A stretch of DNA of 64,000 nt, taken from NCBI RefSeq assembly GCF_003259435.1, contig NZ_QLMA01000007.1, forward strand, positions 186,001-250,000, written 5' to 3'. A program made the translations under genes and the position numbers. Origin of the DNA: Chitinophaga dinghuensis (lineage in GTDB: Bacteria > Bacteroidota > Bacteroidia > Chitinophagales > Chitinophagaceae). The notes beneath the pieces are model-generated. The model did not search any database. It worked only from the letters and a program-made list of their open reading frames with translations, and was not told where the DNA came from. Shown piece by piece: positions 52,356-62,000 of the stretch. Numbering within the stretch: position 1 is the first letter of the stretch; each line of letters begins with the position of its first letter.

Positions 52356-52393
52356 CAAAAAGCCCTCCAGTTGAGTAACTGGAGGGCTTTTTG
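52356..52393. terminator. Strong terminator ending the lanthipeptide operon
   Basis: A 17-bp stem (52356-52372 with 52377-52393) with a 4-base loop is flanked by A and T runs, working in both directions. It separates the lanthipeptide operon from the following three-gene cassette. Confidence 0.92.
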
Positions 52394-52502
52394 TATCTTC
52401 GTATATGCGCTGGGGGTAGTTGAACTTATCTAGATAATTAACAATACAGCCATCTGCCAGACAAATAAATTTGCTATTTTTAGCATCCTATAAACTGTAT
52501 TC

Positions 52503-53207
52503 ATGAACGAGGAGAAAGAAAAAAACTCATTCGGCATTCTCAAAAGTCTGAAGAAACTGATTTTTGAAGATGAGCCTGCAGCAGAGGCTAGTGCGCCCGC
52601 CGCAACACCCGCTGCTCCTGCCGCCCCTGAGGTTAGAAACCCTGCCACCTATTCGCAGACGCCGCCGCCATTGCCCATCACCGCATCCCCGGCCACAGAC
52701 GTGAAACAGATGAAAATCAAGGTTTTGGAGATGCTTGAAAAGTTGAACGAACCTGGAGTGGATTTTTTCGAAGTCTGGAATGCAGCCGCAGAAATGGGCG
52801 CCGTAGATGCCAACACGCTCAAAGCGGCATTTACTTCCCTGAAATACGTAGATAAAACACTTACGAAAGAGAAGTTAACGGCTACGGGTAAACGCTATGC
52901 AGATCAATTGCAGGATATCATTTCCCGCGAAACGACCCAGAAGCAACAGCAAAAACAATCCGTAGAACAGCAGCAGGTAAAGGAAAAAGAGAGTCTGGTA
53001 ACGGAAATTCAGGAATTGGAACGAAAATTGAATGAACTGCGCCAACAGTTAGACAATAAGCAAAAAGACCTGAGAGAAATCAACGGTAAATATGAACCGC
53101 AACTCCGGGATATCGACAATAAAATTGCGATTGGCAACAACGCTGTAGCAGAAGTAATCGCCGATATCAGGAAGGCCCTTGACCTTATTGAAAGCAACAT
53201 AATTTAA
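52503..53207 (+). CDS. Coiled-coil protein, first gene of a three-gene cassette
   Basis: The 234-residue protein has a charged N-terminus (SFGILKSLKKLIFEDEP), a Pro/Ala linker (about 28-62), a helical domain of about 65 residues (MKIKVLEMLEKLNEPGVDFF), and a long coiled coil (about 140-225, KESLVTEIQELERKLNEL). No signal peptide or membrane helix is seen, so it is cytoplasmic. I do not recognise a family. It begins a cassette whose second gene is 8 bases downstream, and the terminator upstream separates it from the lanthipeptide operon. Confidence 0.7.
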   Translation: MNEEKEKNSFGILKSLKKLIFEDEPAAEASAPAATPAAPAAPEVRNPATYSQTPPPLPITASPATDVKQMKIKVLEMLEKLNEPGVDFFEVWNAAAEMGAVDANTLKAAFTSLKYVDKTLTKEKLTATGKRYADQLQDIISRETTQKQQQKQSVEQQQVKEKESLVTEIQELERKLNELRQQLDNKQKDLREINGKYEPQLRDIDNKIAIGNNAVAEVIADIRKALDLIESNII

Positions 53208-53215
53208 TAGTCCCT

Positions 53216-54325
53216 ATGGTACAACAACAGCAGCAGGTAAACATCCCTGCCGAGTTAAAAAGTCAACTCCCCATCTTCCAGGTACTGGGAGACCACCTTC
53301 CCGCTCAAATGCAGACGCCTGAAGCGAAGAAGACAATGTCCAACATTTTCTTCTGGGCATTGGTGCTGGGCGGAGCATTCGCATTCTTTAAATACCTGCC
53401 TCAATTATTGGAGTATGCACAGAAAAGCATTCTCCTGGTCATCTTCAGTATCATTCTGATCGTATTGCTGATGCTGGCTCCCCGGATTATCGCGGTGTTA
53501 CACCGACTGGGAACCATTTTATTATTCAAAAGTGAAAAAGCGATCATCCGCAATAATCCGATCGAATCTTTGCAATTGTTGTCTAAAGACGCAAGAGATA
53601 CGCTCAAAAGAGTGAAAGACAAAATCGCGAACGTAGATGGCGTACGTATAGACATGATCCAGAGCGGCGAATCTTCTCAGAAAACGGCAGAAGAGAAATA
53701 CGGTCTGGCTAAGCGTTTCACACAGGAAGCGGCTAGTCTGGAAGAGAAAAGCAAAACGGAATCGGTGAACAATAACATGGAGAAATCCAATGCGCTGGCC
53801 CGTGATGCAAAAGAAACCCGTACCAAAGCTTTCCTTTTGGGTAAAGAAGGAGAAGCAGAAGAGCAGAATGCCAGAAGCTATGCGCAGTATGCCAATCAGT
53901 TTGCAAAAGTGCTGGAAGTATTGAAAGATAACGAAAGCGCTGCACGCATCTACGTGAGCACACTGGACAGCAGTATATCTATCATTGCGAAGAAACTGGA
54001 AGCTACCCAGAAAATGAAAAACGCAACAGATGGACTGGCAGAAGTATTCAACATCAAAGATGGCTGGGTATTCCAGGAAGCGATGAATGCCGCTACCGGC
54101 GCTATCAGCCAGAACATTGCCTCTATCAGATCCAACCTCGATTTCCTGGATCAGAACAATAATATCACCGTGGGCGGCGCGCCTTCACAGAACGAACTGG
54201 AAGAGTTCATCCGTAAAGTGGATGACCGCAACCTGAAAATGCTGAATGTGAGCAAAATGGCCGACTCTTATTATGACCTGAAACCAGAAGAGAAAGTAGA
54301 TAAAGGCTTCTCTATTCTTGACTAA
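53216..54325 (+). CDS. Membrane protein with long coiled coil, unknown
   Basis: The 369-residue protein has two membrane helices (about 38-58 and 68-90) followed by a long helical region. Helices at 95-340 have heptad-like patterning (EEKSKTESVNNNMEKSN, then AKKLEATQKMKNATDGLAE). No known motif was found. Its position between a coiled-coil protein and a membrane-anchored ATPase-like fold suggests an assembly role at the membrane (inference). Confidence 0.7.
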   Translation: MVQQQQQVNIPAELKSQLPIFQVLGDHLPAQMQTPEAKKTMSNIFFWALVLGGAFAFFKYLPQLLEYAQKSILLVIFSIILIVLLMLAPRIIAVLHRLGTILLFKSEKAIIRNNPIESLQLLSKDARDTLKRVKDKIANVDGVRIDMIQSGESSQKTAEEKYGLAKRFTQEAASLEEKSKTESVNNNMEKSNALARDAKETRTKAFLLGKEGEAEEQNARSYAQYANQFAKVLEVLKDNESAARIYVSTLDSSISIIAKKLEATQKMKNATDGLAEVFNIKDGWVFQEAMNAATGAISQNIASIRSNLDFLDQNNNITVGGAPSQNELEEFIRKVDDRNLKMLNVSKMADSYYDLKPEEKVDKGFSILD

Positions 54326-54357
54326 TTCGTAAACAACCCAAAAGTACAATACACAAC

Positions 54358-55386
54358 ATGGAAGGAAAATCAACCTGGGCCAAATTGCGTTGGCCGATTA
54401 AAGTGTTCATCATTGCTATACCTATTATCGGTATTGGTTACTGGGCATCTGAAACCGGAAAACTGGACGCTATCGGCACTAAATCTGAAGAGTCGCATAC
54501 CGAAGAGCAACATACGACGCCAACAGCTAGTAAAGACGCGAAGAAATCTAAATCTGCCGCTGGTAAAACTGCAGAGAGACGTAGCTTCAACTATACCCCG
54601 GAAAAACCAGTAGATGGTGAAATGAAAGGTGTGGTAGAAGTGGGCGCTTCTGGTTTTAACTCTTTCGTTATTAACTACGACAAAGAAAAACGTTGGGAAA
54701 TCGTTTCCAAAGATTTCGGTAAATCATTCGTATACGAAGGGATGGCTACTACCGCAGATATTCGCCAGGGTCTGAAAGACTATATCGGCGCTATGTTTGA
54801 TAAAGGTGTAAAATCCCGCAACGTTCACTTTGTTATCAGTTCCGGTGCACAGAAGGAGCCTAAAACTGCTACTATTGTTGCTGAGCTGAAGAAAATGGGT
54901 TATATCGTAAACCTGGTAACAGCAGAACAGGAAGGTAAATACGCCCTGAAATCTGTACTGCCTCCAACTTACAATGAAAACTCATTTGTAGTGGATATCG
55001 GATCTGGTAATACGAAAATTTCCTGGATGGAAGGTAATACCATTAAATCCCTGGAAGGCCCTGGTGCTAAATATTACGAGAAAGACATGAAAGATGATGC
55101 CGTTTATGCTTCTATCAAAGCATTGGCAGAGAAAATACCTGCTGGTAAACGTGAAATCTGCTTCATCATTGGCGGAGTACCTTTCGAACTGGCAAAAGAA
55201 GTACGCGATGGACAAGAGCGTTATACCGTGCTGAATGAACCTGCTCAGTATAAGTCTGATAAGGTCAAAATTAAAAGTGGTCTGAACATTTACAAAGCCA
55301 TCAAAGATGTAACCAACTGTGACACTTTTGTATTCGACTGGGATGCAAACTTCACGATTGGCTTCTTGCTGTCGATGAAATTGTAA
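54358..55386 (+). CDS. Membrane-anchored ASKHA-fold protein (actin/Hsp70/Ppx-like)
   Basis: The 342-residue protein has one membrane helix near the N-terminus (about 13-29), a charged Lys/Ser linker, and a C-terminal domain (about 85-342) with ASKHA-type motifs: VVEVGASGFNSFVINYD (phosphate 1-like) and VVDIGSGNTKISWMEG (phosphate 2), then ICFIIGGVPFEL (adenosine-like). It resembles Ppx/GppA or ParM-like proteins, but I cannot assign a substrate. Membrane-tethered versions are uncommon. The topology could place the domain in either compartment. Confidence 0.72.
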   Translation: MEGKSTWAKLRWPIKVFIIAIPIIGIGYWASETGKLDAIGTKSEESHTEEQHTTPTASKDAKKSKSAAGKTAERRSFNYTPEKPVDGEMKGVVEVGASGFNSFVINYDKEKRWEIVSKDFGKSFVYEGMATTADIRQGLKDYIGAMFDKGVKSRNVHFVISSGAQKEPKTATIVAELKKMGYIVNLVTAEQEGKYALKSVLPPTYNENSFVVDIGSGNTKISWMEGNTIKSLEGPGAKYYEKDMKDDAVYASIKALAEKIPAGKREICFIIGGVPFELAKEVRDGQERYTVLNEPAQYKSDKVKIKSGLNIYKAIKDVTNCDTFVFDWDANFTIGFLLSMKL

Positions 55387-55405
55387 CAGAGACAAAACGA
55401 TAAAC

Positions 55406-55440
55406 AAAAAGGAGGCGCATACATTATGCGCCTCCTTTTT
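55406..55440. terminator. Bidirectional terminator after the cassette
   Basis: A 15-bp perfect stem (55406-55420 with 55426-55440) with a 5-base loop and A/T flanks. It ends the three-gene cassette and probably also the convergent NadR gene. Confidence 0.92.
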
Positions 55441-55499
55441 GTTTACAGACCTCGTGATGCGTCAACAGAGACTCTTGTAAACTATCAGAAAGAAAGCAT

Positions 55500-56519
55500 T
55501 TAAGTATTGGGAGACGCGAGTCGCGCTATCCACTCCATTTTCTTTTGCATAGCCAAATTCGTCAGGGCTACTGCTTTTTCAAATCTTTCTTCCCAGTTGC
55601 CTGTAATTTCTTCGTAAGCGATATTAAAATCCTGCAATGTTTTTCGGTGGAAGATATCCAGTTTATTTCTTTCGTCCTGACTGAGGCGCGTACCGTCTTG
55701 TACATAAGGTACGTCATTGTTCAGGTATAGGTACAGGTCTGCGCGGTTTTTACGGAATATTTCCGGAGAAATTTCCAGTGCAGTATCAAAGGCATATCTG
55801 CCATAGGAGATGGTGATATGGATATCGGTATCGATGAAGAGTAGGGGACTGCTGCCTCGGGAAGCGTCATCAATGATAGTGGCATGTGCGTTCGCAACGA
55901 GGTACAGATCGTCGATCGTAAATTCATTGGAATCGTCTATCAGATCGCGGCCGGCTTCCAGCACGTAGGTGGCGTGGAAGTGATCTGCTAATTGAGCGGT
56001 GAGCGTTGTTTTGCCAGTGGATTCTGTACCCAGTAATACTACCTTGAAACTTAAATCCGGCTTTACACTGTCTGGCAGATAATCCCACCAATTGGTGAGT
56101 TCCTGGCGTATGGCGCTGGCACTAACGGGGACGCGTATACGTGAAGGATCGAAAGAGATATGTTGTATACCCATGAAACGGGCTACATACTCGCCATAAG
56201 GTTCGGAGGTAATTAACAGGGTATGATCTGGCAGGAGGCGACTGAAAGTTTTCGCCCATATTTCGGATATGGTTTCGGAAGACACGGAGCTGTTGGGTAA
56301 CAGTGCTTCCTCGTATTCGAAAATCCGTATATCCAGGTTCGTTATACCTGCGAAGGTCTCATCCAGCCAGGATTTACGCATCTTCCCGGGTAGCTGTTCC
56401 TGGTCGCTGCAGCATATCAACACCGTAAGATGATCGCACTGCGTTATGGCAAAACGTATCATCGCCTCATGCCCTTTATGAAAAGGGAGAAATTTTCCGA
56501 ACACAAAACCTTTCTTCAT
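55500..56519 (-). CDS. nadR: NadR-like NMN adenylyltransferase / nicotinamide riboside kinase
   Basis: The 339-residue product has an N-terminal nucleotidyltransferase (GKFLPFHKGHEAMIRFA with the HxGH motif, and SASAIRQEL) and a C-terminal P-loop kinase (LLGTESTGKTTLTAQL, then LYLYLNNDVPYVQDG). This matches NadR of other bacteria, which makes NAD from NMN and phosphorylates nicotinamide riboside in the cytoplasm. It lacks the N-terminal DNA-binding domain of enterobacterial NadR, so it is an enzyme only. Stand-alone gene, divergent from the ECF sigma gene. Confidence 0.9.
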   Translation of the reverse strand: MKKGFVFGKFLPFHKGHEAMIRFAITQCDHLTVLICCSDQEQLPGKMRKSWLDETFAGITNLDIRIFEYEEALLPNSSVSSETISEIWAKTFSRLLPDHTLLITSEPYGEYVARFMGIQHISFDPSRIRVPVSASAIRQELTNWWDYLPDSVKPDLSFKVVLLGTESTGKTTLTAQLADHFHATYVLEAGRDLIDDSNEFTIDDLYLVANAHATIIDDASRGSSPLLFIDTDIHITISYGRYAFDTALEISPEIFRKNRADLYLYLNNDVPYVQDGTRLSQDERNKLDIFHRKTLQDFNIAYEEITGNWEERFEKAVALTNLAMQKKMEWIARLASPNT

Positions 56520-56589
56520 CCGTTAAAATTTGGAAATGGCAAGTTAATCTCTTTATGCCTTATTTGACCTATTTAGTTAAAGGGGCAGT

Positions 56590-56606
56590 TGTCTCCCTAA
56601 AAATAA
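56590..56606 (-). repeat. Dispersed 17-bp element, copy B
   Basis: The minus strand reads TTATTTTTAGGGAGACA, identical to 23682-23698. It lies between NadR and the ECF sigma gene. The 395-base gap is AT-rich and also holds an 8-bp hairpin (56654-56661 with 56676-56683) and an AATAACAA/TTGTTATT palindrome (56790-56809). Confidence 0.6.
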
Positions 56607-56914
56607 ATTACAAACACCTCATACGAATATGCTGCAATTTTTGGTTTATATATCTCCAAAAACAACAGACGTAACTTTTGGAGGCATTTTTATCCCTATG
56701 CTAAATTTTGCAAAAATATTTAGCAGATATCCCATTTATAAACAAAATGTAATAGGTTATGAATATAGATAATATGATTATATTTATTAAATAACAATAT
56801 TTTGTTATTATTTTATACACGTAAGTACGGTCCATGAAAACTTATGATGTTATTTGAAGAGCCTTATTTTATGCCACATTTATTCCGCGCTATGATTCAT
56901 ATAAATGAGGAGAT

Positions 56915-57511
56915 ATGAACATGAAAGATGCCGAATTAATCGAACAATTACAGGATAGTCAGGTTGCTGCTTTTGATGAACTGTATTGGAAATATCATGA
57001 GGCGGTATACCGCAATATTTTCAAGTTCGTAAAAGAAGAAACTGTTGCCCAGGATATCTTGCAAGAGGTATTCAGCAAATTGTGGGAGAAACGGTTTGAC
57101 CTAAAAGCTGATCAGTCGGTAAGCGGCTGGTTGTTTGTGATCAGCTTTCATCTATCTGTATCGCACATACGAAAAAAGGTGCGGGAGCACGCGCTGCACC
57201 AAGATCTGCTGTCCATGTCCGATGAAGGAATGGAAGGAGTGGAAAACCTGCACGTACAGGAAGAACAGTTTAAACTCCTTATGAAAGGCATTGAGCAGTT
57301 ATCCCCCCGAAAACGGAGTATTGTAACCCTGTGTAAACTGGAAGGTAAAACCTATGCGGAAGCCGCTGAGGAATTAAATATCTCACGCCATACCGTGAAA
57401 GAACATCTGTCGGTGGCCATGTCCCTGTTGAACGATTATATGCAGCGAAATGGTGAACAAAAATATATTCTCTTGTTACTGTTTTTCCTCAATTTCCCTG
57501 ATGGGAACTGA
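56915..57511 (+). CDS. ECF sigma factor of the FecIR-type cascade
   Basis: A 198-residue ECF sigma factor. Region 2 shows FDELYWKYHEAVYRNIFKF and DILQEVFSKLWEKR; region 4 shows LSPRKRSIVTLCKLEGKTYAEAAEELNIS. AGGAG lies 2 bases before the first ATG and 8 before the second (56921), so translation may start at the second Met. It is followed by a FecR-like anti-sigma and a SusC/SusD pair, the common polysaccharide or protein uptake arrangement. Presumably it activates that pair when the SusC receptor signals. Confidence 0.9.
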   Translation: MNMKDAELIEQLQDSQVAAFDELYWKYHEAVYRNIFKFVKEETVAQDILQEVFSKLWEKRFDLKADQSVSGWLFVISFHLSVSHIRKKVREHALHQDLLSMSDEGMEGVENLHVQEEQFKLLMKGIEQLSPRKRSIVTLCKLEGKTYAEAAEELNISRHTVKEHLSVAMSLLNDYMQRNGEQKYILLLLFFLNFPDGN

Positions 57512-57620
57512 TGTTGGTTGTATTGAAAAATAAAATATATAATATTTTTTGAAAAAAATCCCGGAAACGACCCCCCATTTTTTCAAGCCATGCGTATTTA
57601 AAGTATAAACCGTCACGATA

Positions 57621-58628
57621 GTGGAGAATAGAAAAGCTTATTTGCAGCAATTACTGCATTCAGATAAATGGTCATTGGCACAATGGAACTGGATCAGGGA
57701 ATACCTGGAAAGTGCGGATCTTTCTGAATTGCAGGCAGTAGCCGAAGAAGATTTTCAAATGGATTTACAGCAGATGCGAAGTACGCTGGATAGAAAGTTG
57801 TCCAGACAAATGCTGAGAAATATCCATCGTCGGGCGGGAATAAAAGAAAGCGGTTTCCGTGGCATATTCCGCATGTATCCCCGGAGAGTGGCCGCCGCAG
57901 CTGGATTACTACTTGTCTGCGCAGCTACCTGGTTTTGGATGAAACCCCTGGGATCAGATATGCTGGCTATCAACGCAGACAATGAACGTAAAACGCTGAC
58001 CTTACCCGATAGCTCTGTAGTACAACTGGAACGCGGGTCTGTAATTAAATATGCCAAAAGCTTTGGAAAAACAAACAGGACGCTGGACTTACAAGGAGAA
58101 GCTTTTTTTGATGTGAAGAATGATGCGGCACATCCATTTATTATTAATTCGAAAGTAATGAAAACGACTGTACTGGGTACTGCATTTAATATGGATGTAG
58201 ACAATGATTCCCTCGCCAGTGTAGTAGTAATATCAGGTAGTGTACAAGTGGTGACCGGTAATCTGCATGATGCAAAACAGCCTGGCACTGTACTGACAGC
58301 CAACAAAAAACTGGTATTGAACACCATTTCAAATCAATACCAAATAGCCGATGGTACTGCAGATGCGCGATTCTATGAACAAAAGAAAGCCGGTATTTTC
58401 CTATACGAAGAAGAAACCGTTGCCAACATTTTGAGCGATCTGGAACGCCTGTATAATCTGTCGCTGAAAGCGAGTCCGGATATCCTCCAGCAAAGGATAA
58501 AACTGGATGTCAAAATTGATCAGAATGTGCGGATTCCGTTGGAGTATCTGGCTGCATTGTATCAGGCCCGACTTGTAGCACTTGCCGACGGAAAAGGTTA
58601 TATGTTAGAAAGTGGAAATAGCCATTGA
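57621..58628 (+). CDS. FecR-like anti-sigma factor
   Basis: The 335-residue protein has a cytoplasmic N-terminus (1-85, WIREYLESADLSELQAV), one membrane helix (about 90-108), a periplasmic FecR domain (about 118-235: RKTLTLPDSSVVQLERGSV, then GEAFFDVKNDAAHPF and TVLGTAFNMDV) and a C-terminal DUF4974-like part. It starts with GTG at 57621. FecR holds the sigma factor until the SusC/TonB signal arrives. It lies 109 bases after the sigma gene. Confidence 0.9.
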   Translation: MENRKAYLQQLLHSDKWSLAQWNWIREYLESADLSELQAVAEEDFQMDLQQMRSTLDRKLSRQMLRNIHRRAGIKESGFRGIFRMYPRRVAAAAGLLLVCAATWFWMKPLGSDMLAINADNERKTLTLPDSSVVQLERGSVIKYAKSFGKTNRTLDLQGEAFFDVKNDAAHPFIINSKVMKTTVLGTAFNMDVDNDSLASVVVISGSVQVVTGNLHDAKQPGTVLTANKKLVLNTISNQYQIADGTADARFYEQKKAGIFLYEEETVANILSDLERLYNLSLKASPDILQQRIKLDVKIDQNVRIPLEYLAALYQARLVALADGKGYMLESGNSH

Positions 58629-58665
58629 TCAAAACCAAAGTCTAATCGCGTTAACCATGCCATGT

Positions 58666-58684
58666 ATTCAAATCAAATTTGAAT
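58666..58684. promoter_or_regulatory. Palindrome between FecR and SusC genes
   Basis: ATTCAAAT (58666-58673) and ATTTGAAT (58677-58684) form a perfect palindrome with a 3-base centre, 38 bases after the FecR stop. The 396-base gap also holds a GGGCAA/TTGCCC hairpin (58750-58764), a 12-codon open frame at 58887-58925 and an imperfect hairpin at about 58980-59001. Promoter or operator role for SusC is inferred. Confidence 0.35.
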
Positions 58685-59024
58685 AGCAGCAGACATTAAT
58701 TTTTAACGCAGAAATTATTACCTGTAAAATTATCAAGATTTTACGGGGCGGGCAATCTTTGCCCTTTACAACAGGTCTTAAATCAATTCTCATCCGCCAC
58801 ATGGATGTATATGTTGTTTGGCTGTAATGTTGTTTAGTAGCTTATTTGAGAATTTATCAACCAGTATTTATAAACAAGGACTGATTATGAAAACTATGAA
58901 CATTTACACTTCCGCCACCGGATAAGACTACCTGTTTTATCTGATTAAAAGTTAACTGCATAGCAGAAGACCCGCTATTGCCCGGTTCTCACGAGGAGCC
59001 GGAACGGGAACCTATTACCCTTAA

Positions 59025-62000
59025 ATGTCTATTCAAAACCGAACTATGTTGAAGAATTTCCGACACGTCTTTTACTGCTTGTTGTTACTACTGCCGGCCT
59101 TGTCGGTACAGGCTTCCAAGCAGGATTTACTGGATAAAAAAATCTCCATCCAACTACGTGATGTGTTGCTCAAGGATGCATTGGAGAAAATTAGCTCCGT
59201 CGCTGAAGTATCCTTTGTATACAGCAGCAGCGATGCGCTGAATGCTAATAAAGTAACACTGAGTGCCAACAATGAGAAAGTAGGCGTGCTCCTGCATAAA
59301 CTCCTTTCTCCTTACTCGCTCTCTTTTTTCGTTATGTATGATCGTATTGTGATCAGAAAAGAAAATCCCAGTGACATTCCCTCCAAACTTTCCGGTAACC
59401 TCTGGCAAATTCAACCCAGAACAACGGATATAAAAGGAGTGGTAACGGATGCGAAAAAAGAACCTCTGCCTGGCGTAACCATTATCGTTAAAGGTACTTC
59501 CCGCGGCACTACCACTAATGCTAAAGGAGAATTTGAACTGAAGAAAATTCCTTCCAATGCAGTATTGATACTCAACTTCACAGGGTATAAATCTGAGGAG
59601 ATGCATGCCAGTCAATTTGCTTCCGGCACACAATACATTGTGCTGAAAGAAAAACCTACTCACCTGCAAGAGGTGGTAGTGACAGGGTTTCAAAGCATTG
59701 ATAAAAGTAAATTCTCCGGCGCTGCTACGCGACTCAAAGCAGAAGATGTGAAAATTGACGGGATGACGGATGTTAGTCGCATGCTGGAAGGACGCGTTGC
59801 CGGCGTGGCGATACAGAACGTTTCCGGCACTTTCGGTACTGCGCCCAAAGTACGCGTACGCGGCGCTACCTCCATCAATGGCGATAACAAACCGTTATGG
59901 GTAGTAGACGGCGTTGTACTGGAAGACGTAGTCAATATCAGCAACGATCAGCTCTCCAGCGGAGACCCAACTACATTGCTAGGTTCCGCTGTGGCAGGAC
60001 TGAACTCCAACGATATCGAGAGTTTCGATATCCTGAAAGATGCCGCCGCTACTGCTTTGTATGGCGCACGCGCTATGAATGGGGTAGTGGTAATCACTAC
60101 TAAAAAAGGGAAAGCCGGCAGGCCGGTGATCGCCTACAGCGGCAATTTCAGCACCCAGCTGAAACCCCGTTACAGCGATTTCAATATCATGAACTCTGCA
60201 CAACAAATGTCCGTTCTGGCAGAACTGGAAAGAAAAGGAATCCTTACTTCTGATATCCTTTCCAGAGCAGATAATGGGGTGTTCGGAAAATTATATGAAA
60301 AGCTCAACGCCGATAAAAACGGCCATTTCCCTGTAGCCAATACGCCTGAAGCCAGAAAGGCCTTCCTGATGCGCTATGCCAATGCCAACACTGATTGGTT
60401 TGGGATGCTATTCCGTAATAACTTCGTACAGGAACATTCTCTCAGTATCTCCTCTGGTACAGATCGTTCCCAGTCCTATTTCTCTACCAGCTATTTCAGC
60501 GACAACGGCTGGACGCTGGCAGATAAAGTAAGCAGATATACGCTCAATTATCGTAATACCTATAAACTTTCAGAACGTCTTACAACGAATTTCTCTACCC
60601 TGGCATCTGTGCGCCAGCAGAAAGCACCGGGAGCGCTCACCCGCAGCAGTAACCCGGTAGAAGGAAAGTACGACCGTGATTTCGATATCAATCCCTTTAG
60701 CTATTCCCTCAATACCAGTCGTACCCTCACTGCATACGATGAAGATGGTAACCTGGAATATTTCAGAAGAAACTATGCACCGTTCAATATCATCAATGAA
60801 CTGAAAAATAATTACATCAATCTGAATCTGATGGACCTCCGGCTGCAGGGCGATTTGCAGTGGAAGCTGTCGAAGAAAGTTCGCTACGAATTCACCGGCG
60901 CTATGCGCTATGTGAAATCTTCCAGAGAACATCAGATCACAGAGAAATCCAATATGGCAAATGCCTACCGTGCCGCAGACAATGCCACCATCGCAGAAAA
61001 TAACCGGTTCCTTTATCGCAACCCGGATGATCCGGACGCACAACCAGTTATCGTACTGCCTTATGGCGGTTTCTATAACCGCACAGAAGACCTGCTGGTA
61101 AACTATGATTTCAGAAATGGGCTGAACTATGCCGATACCTTCCGCACCAAACATCAACTGAACGTACTGGTAGGACAACAGGTAAAGGCGGCCGACAGGC
61201 AAACAGCCAGCAATACAGGTTATGGTTATCAGTATGATAACGGAGGTGTTCCTTTCGTGGATTACAAGATCCTGAAGCAGACTATCGAGAGCAATTTTCC
61301 TTACTATGCGATGGGGCGCGATTATGACCGTTTTGCGGCCTTTTACGCTACAGCAACCTATGCCTACAATCATAAATACAATGCTACTGTAACGGGTCGT
61401 TATGATGGCTCTAACCGCCTGGGTAGCTCCAGGAAAGCCCGCTGGCTGCCTACTTACAGCGCCGCCGCTTCCTGGAATATAGAACAGGAGCAATTTATGC
61501 AGTCATTCCGTAATCTGGACTACCTCACGCTGCGCGCCAGCTATGGCCTCACCGCCAGCATGGGCCCTGCTACCAATTCCAATATTGTATTTCAGACAGT
61601 CAACACCAAAAGACCGCATCTCACCGAAGTAGAATCTGTTATTCAACTGGCACATCTGCAAAACGATGACCTGACATGGGAGAAACTCTATACCACCAAC
61701 CTCGGACTGGATGGAGGAATGTACAATGGCAGAATTAACTGGGCTATCGATGCATATACGCGTAAAAGTTTTGATCTCATAAGCAAAATCAAAACCTCCG
61801 GTGTGGGAGGTGAACTCTACAAGGCCGCCAACTACGCCGATATGGATTCCAAAGGTTTGGAAATCATGATCGGCGGCGAGCCTGTGAGAAAAAAGAATTT
61901 TAGCTGGAGAGCAAATGTCACCTTCGGTTACAATACCAATAAAATCACCAATGCCAAGAATATCCCGGCCATCTTCGACCTCGTAGTAGCAGAAGGAGGC

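Noticed and set aside
60570..61493. Minus-strand open frame of 307 codons inside the SusC gene
   Set aside because: It is antisense to a clear SusC reading frame with strong domain evidence, and its translation shows no family motif; it is a frame shadow.
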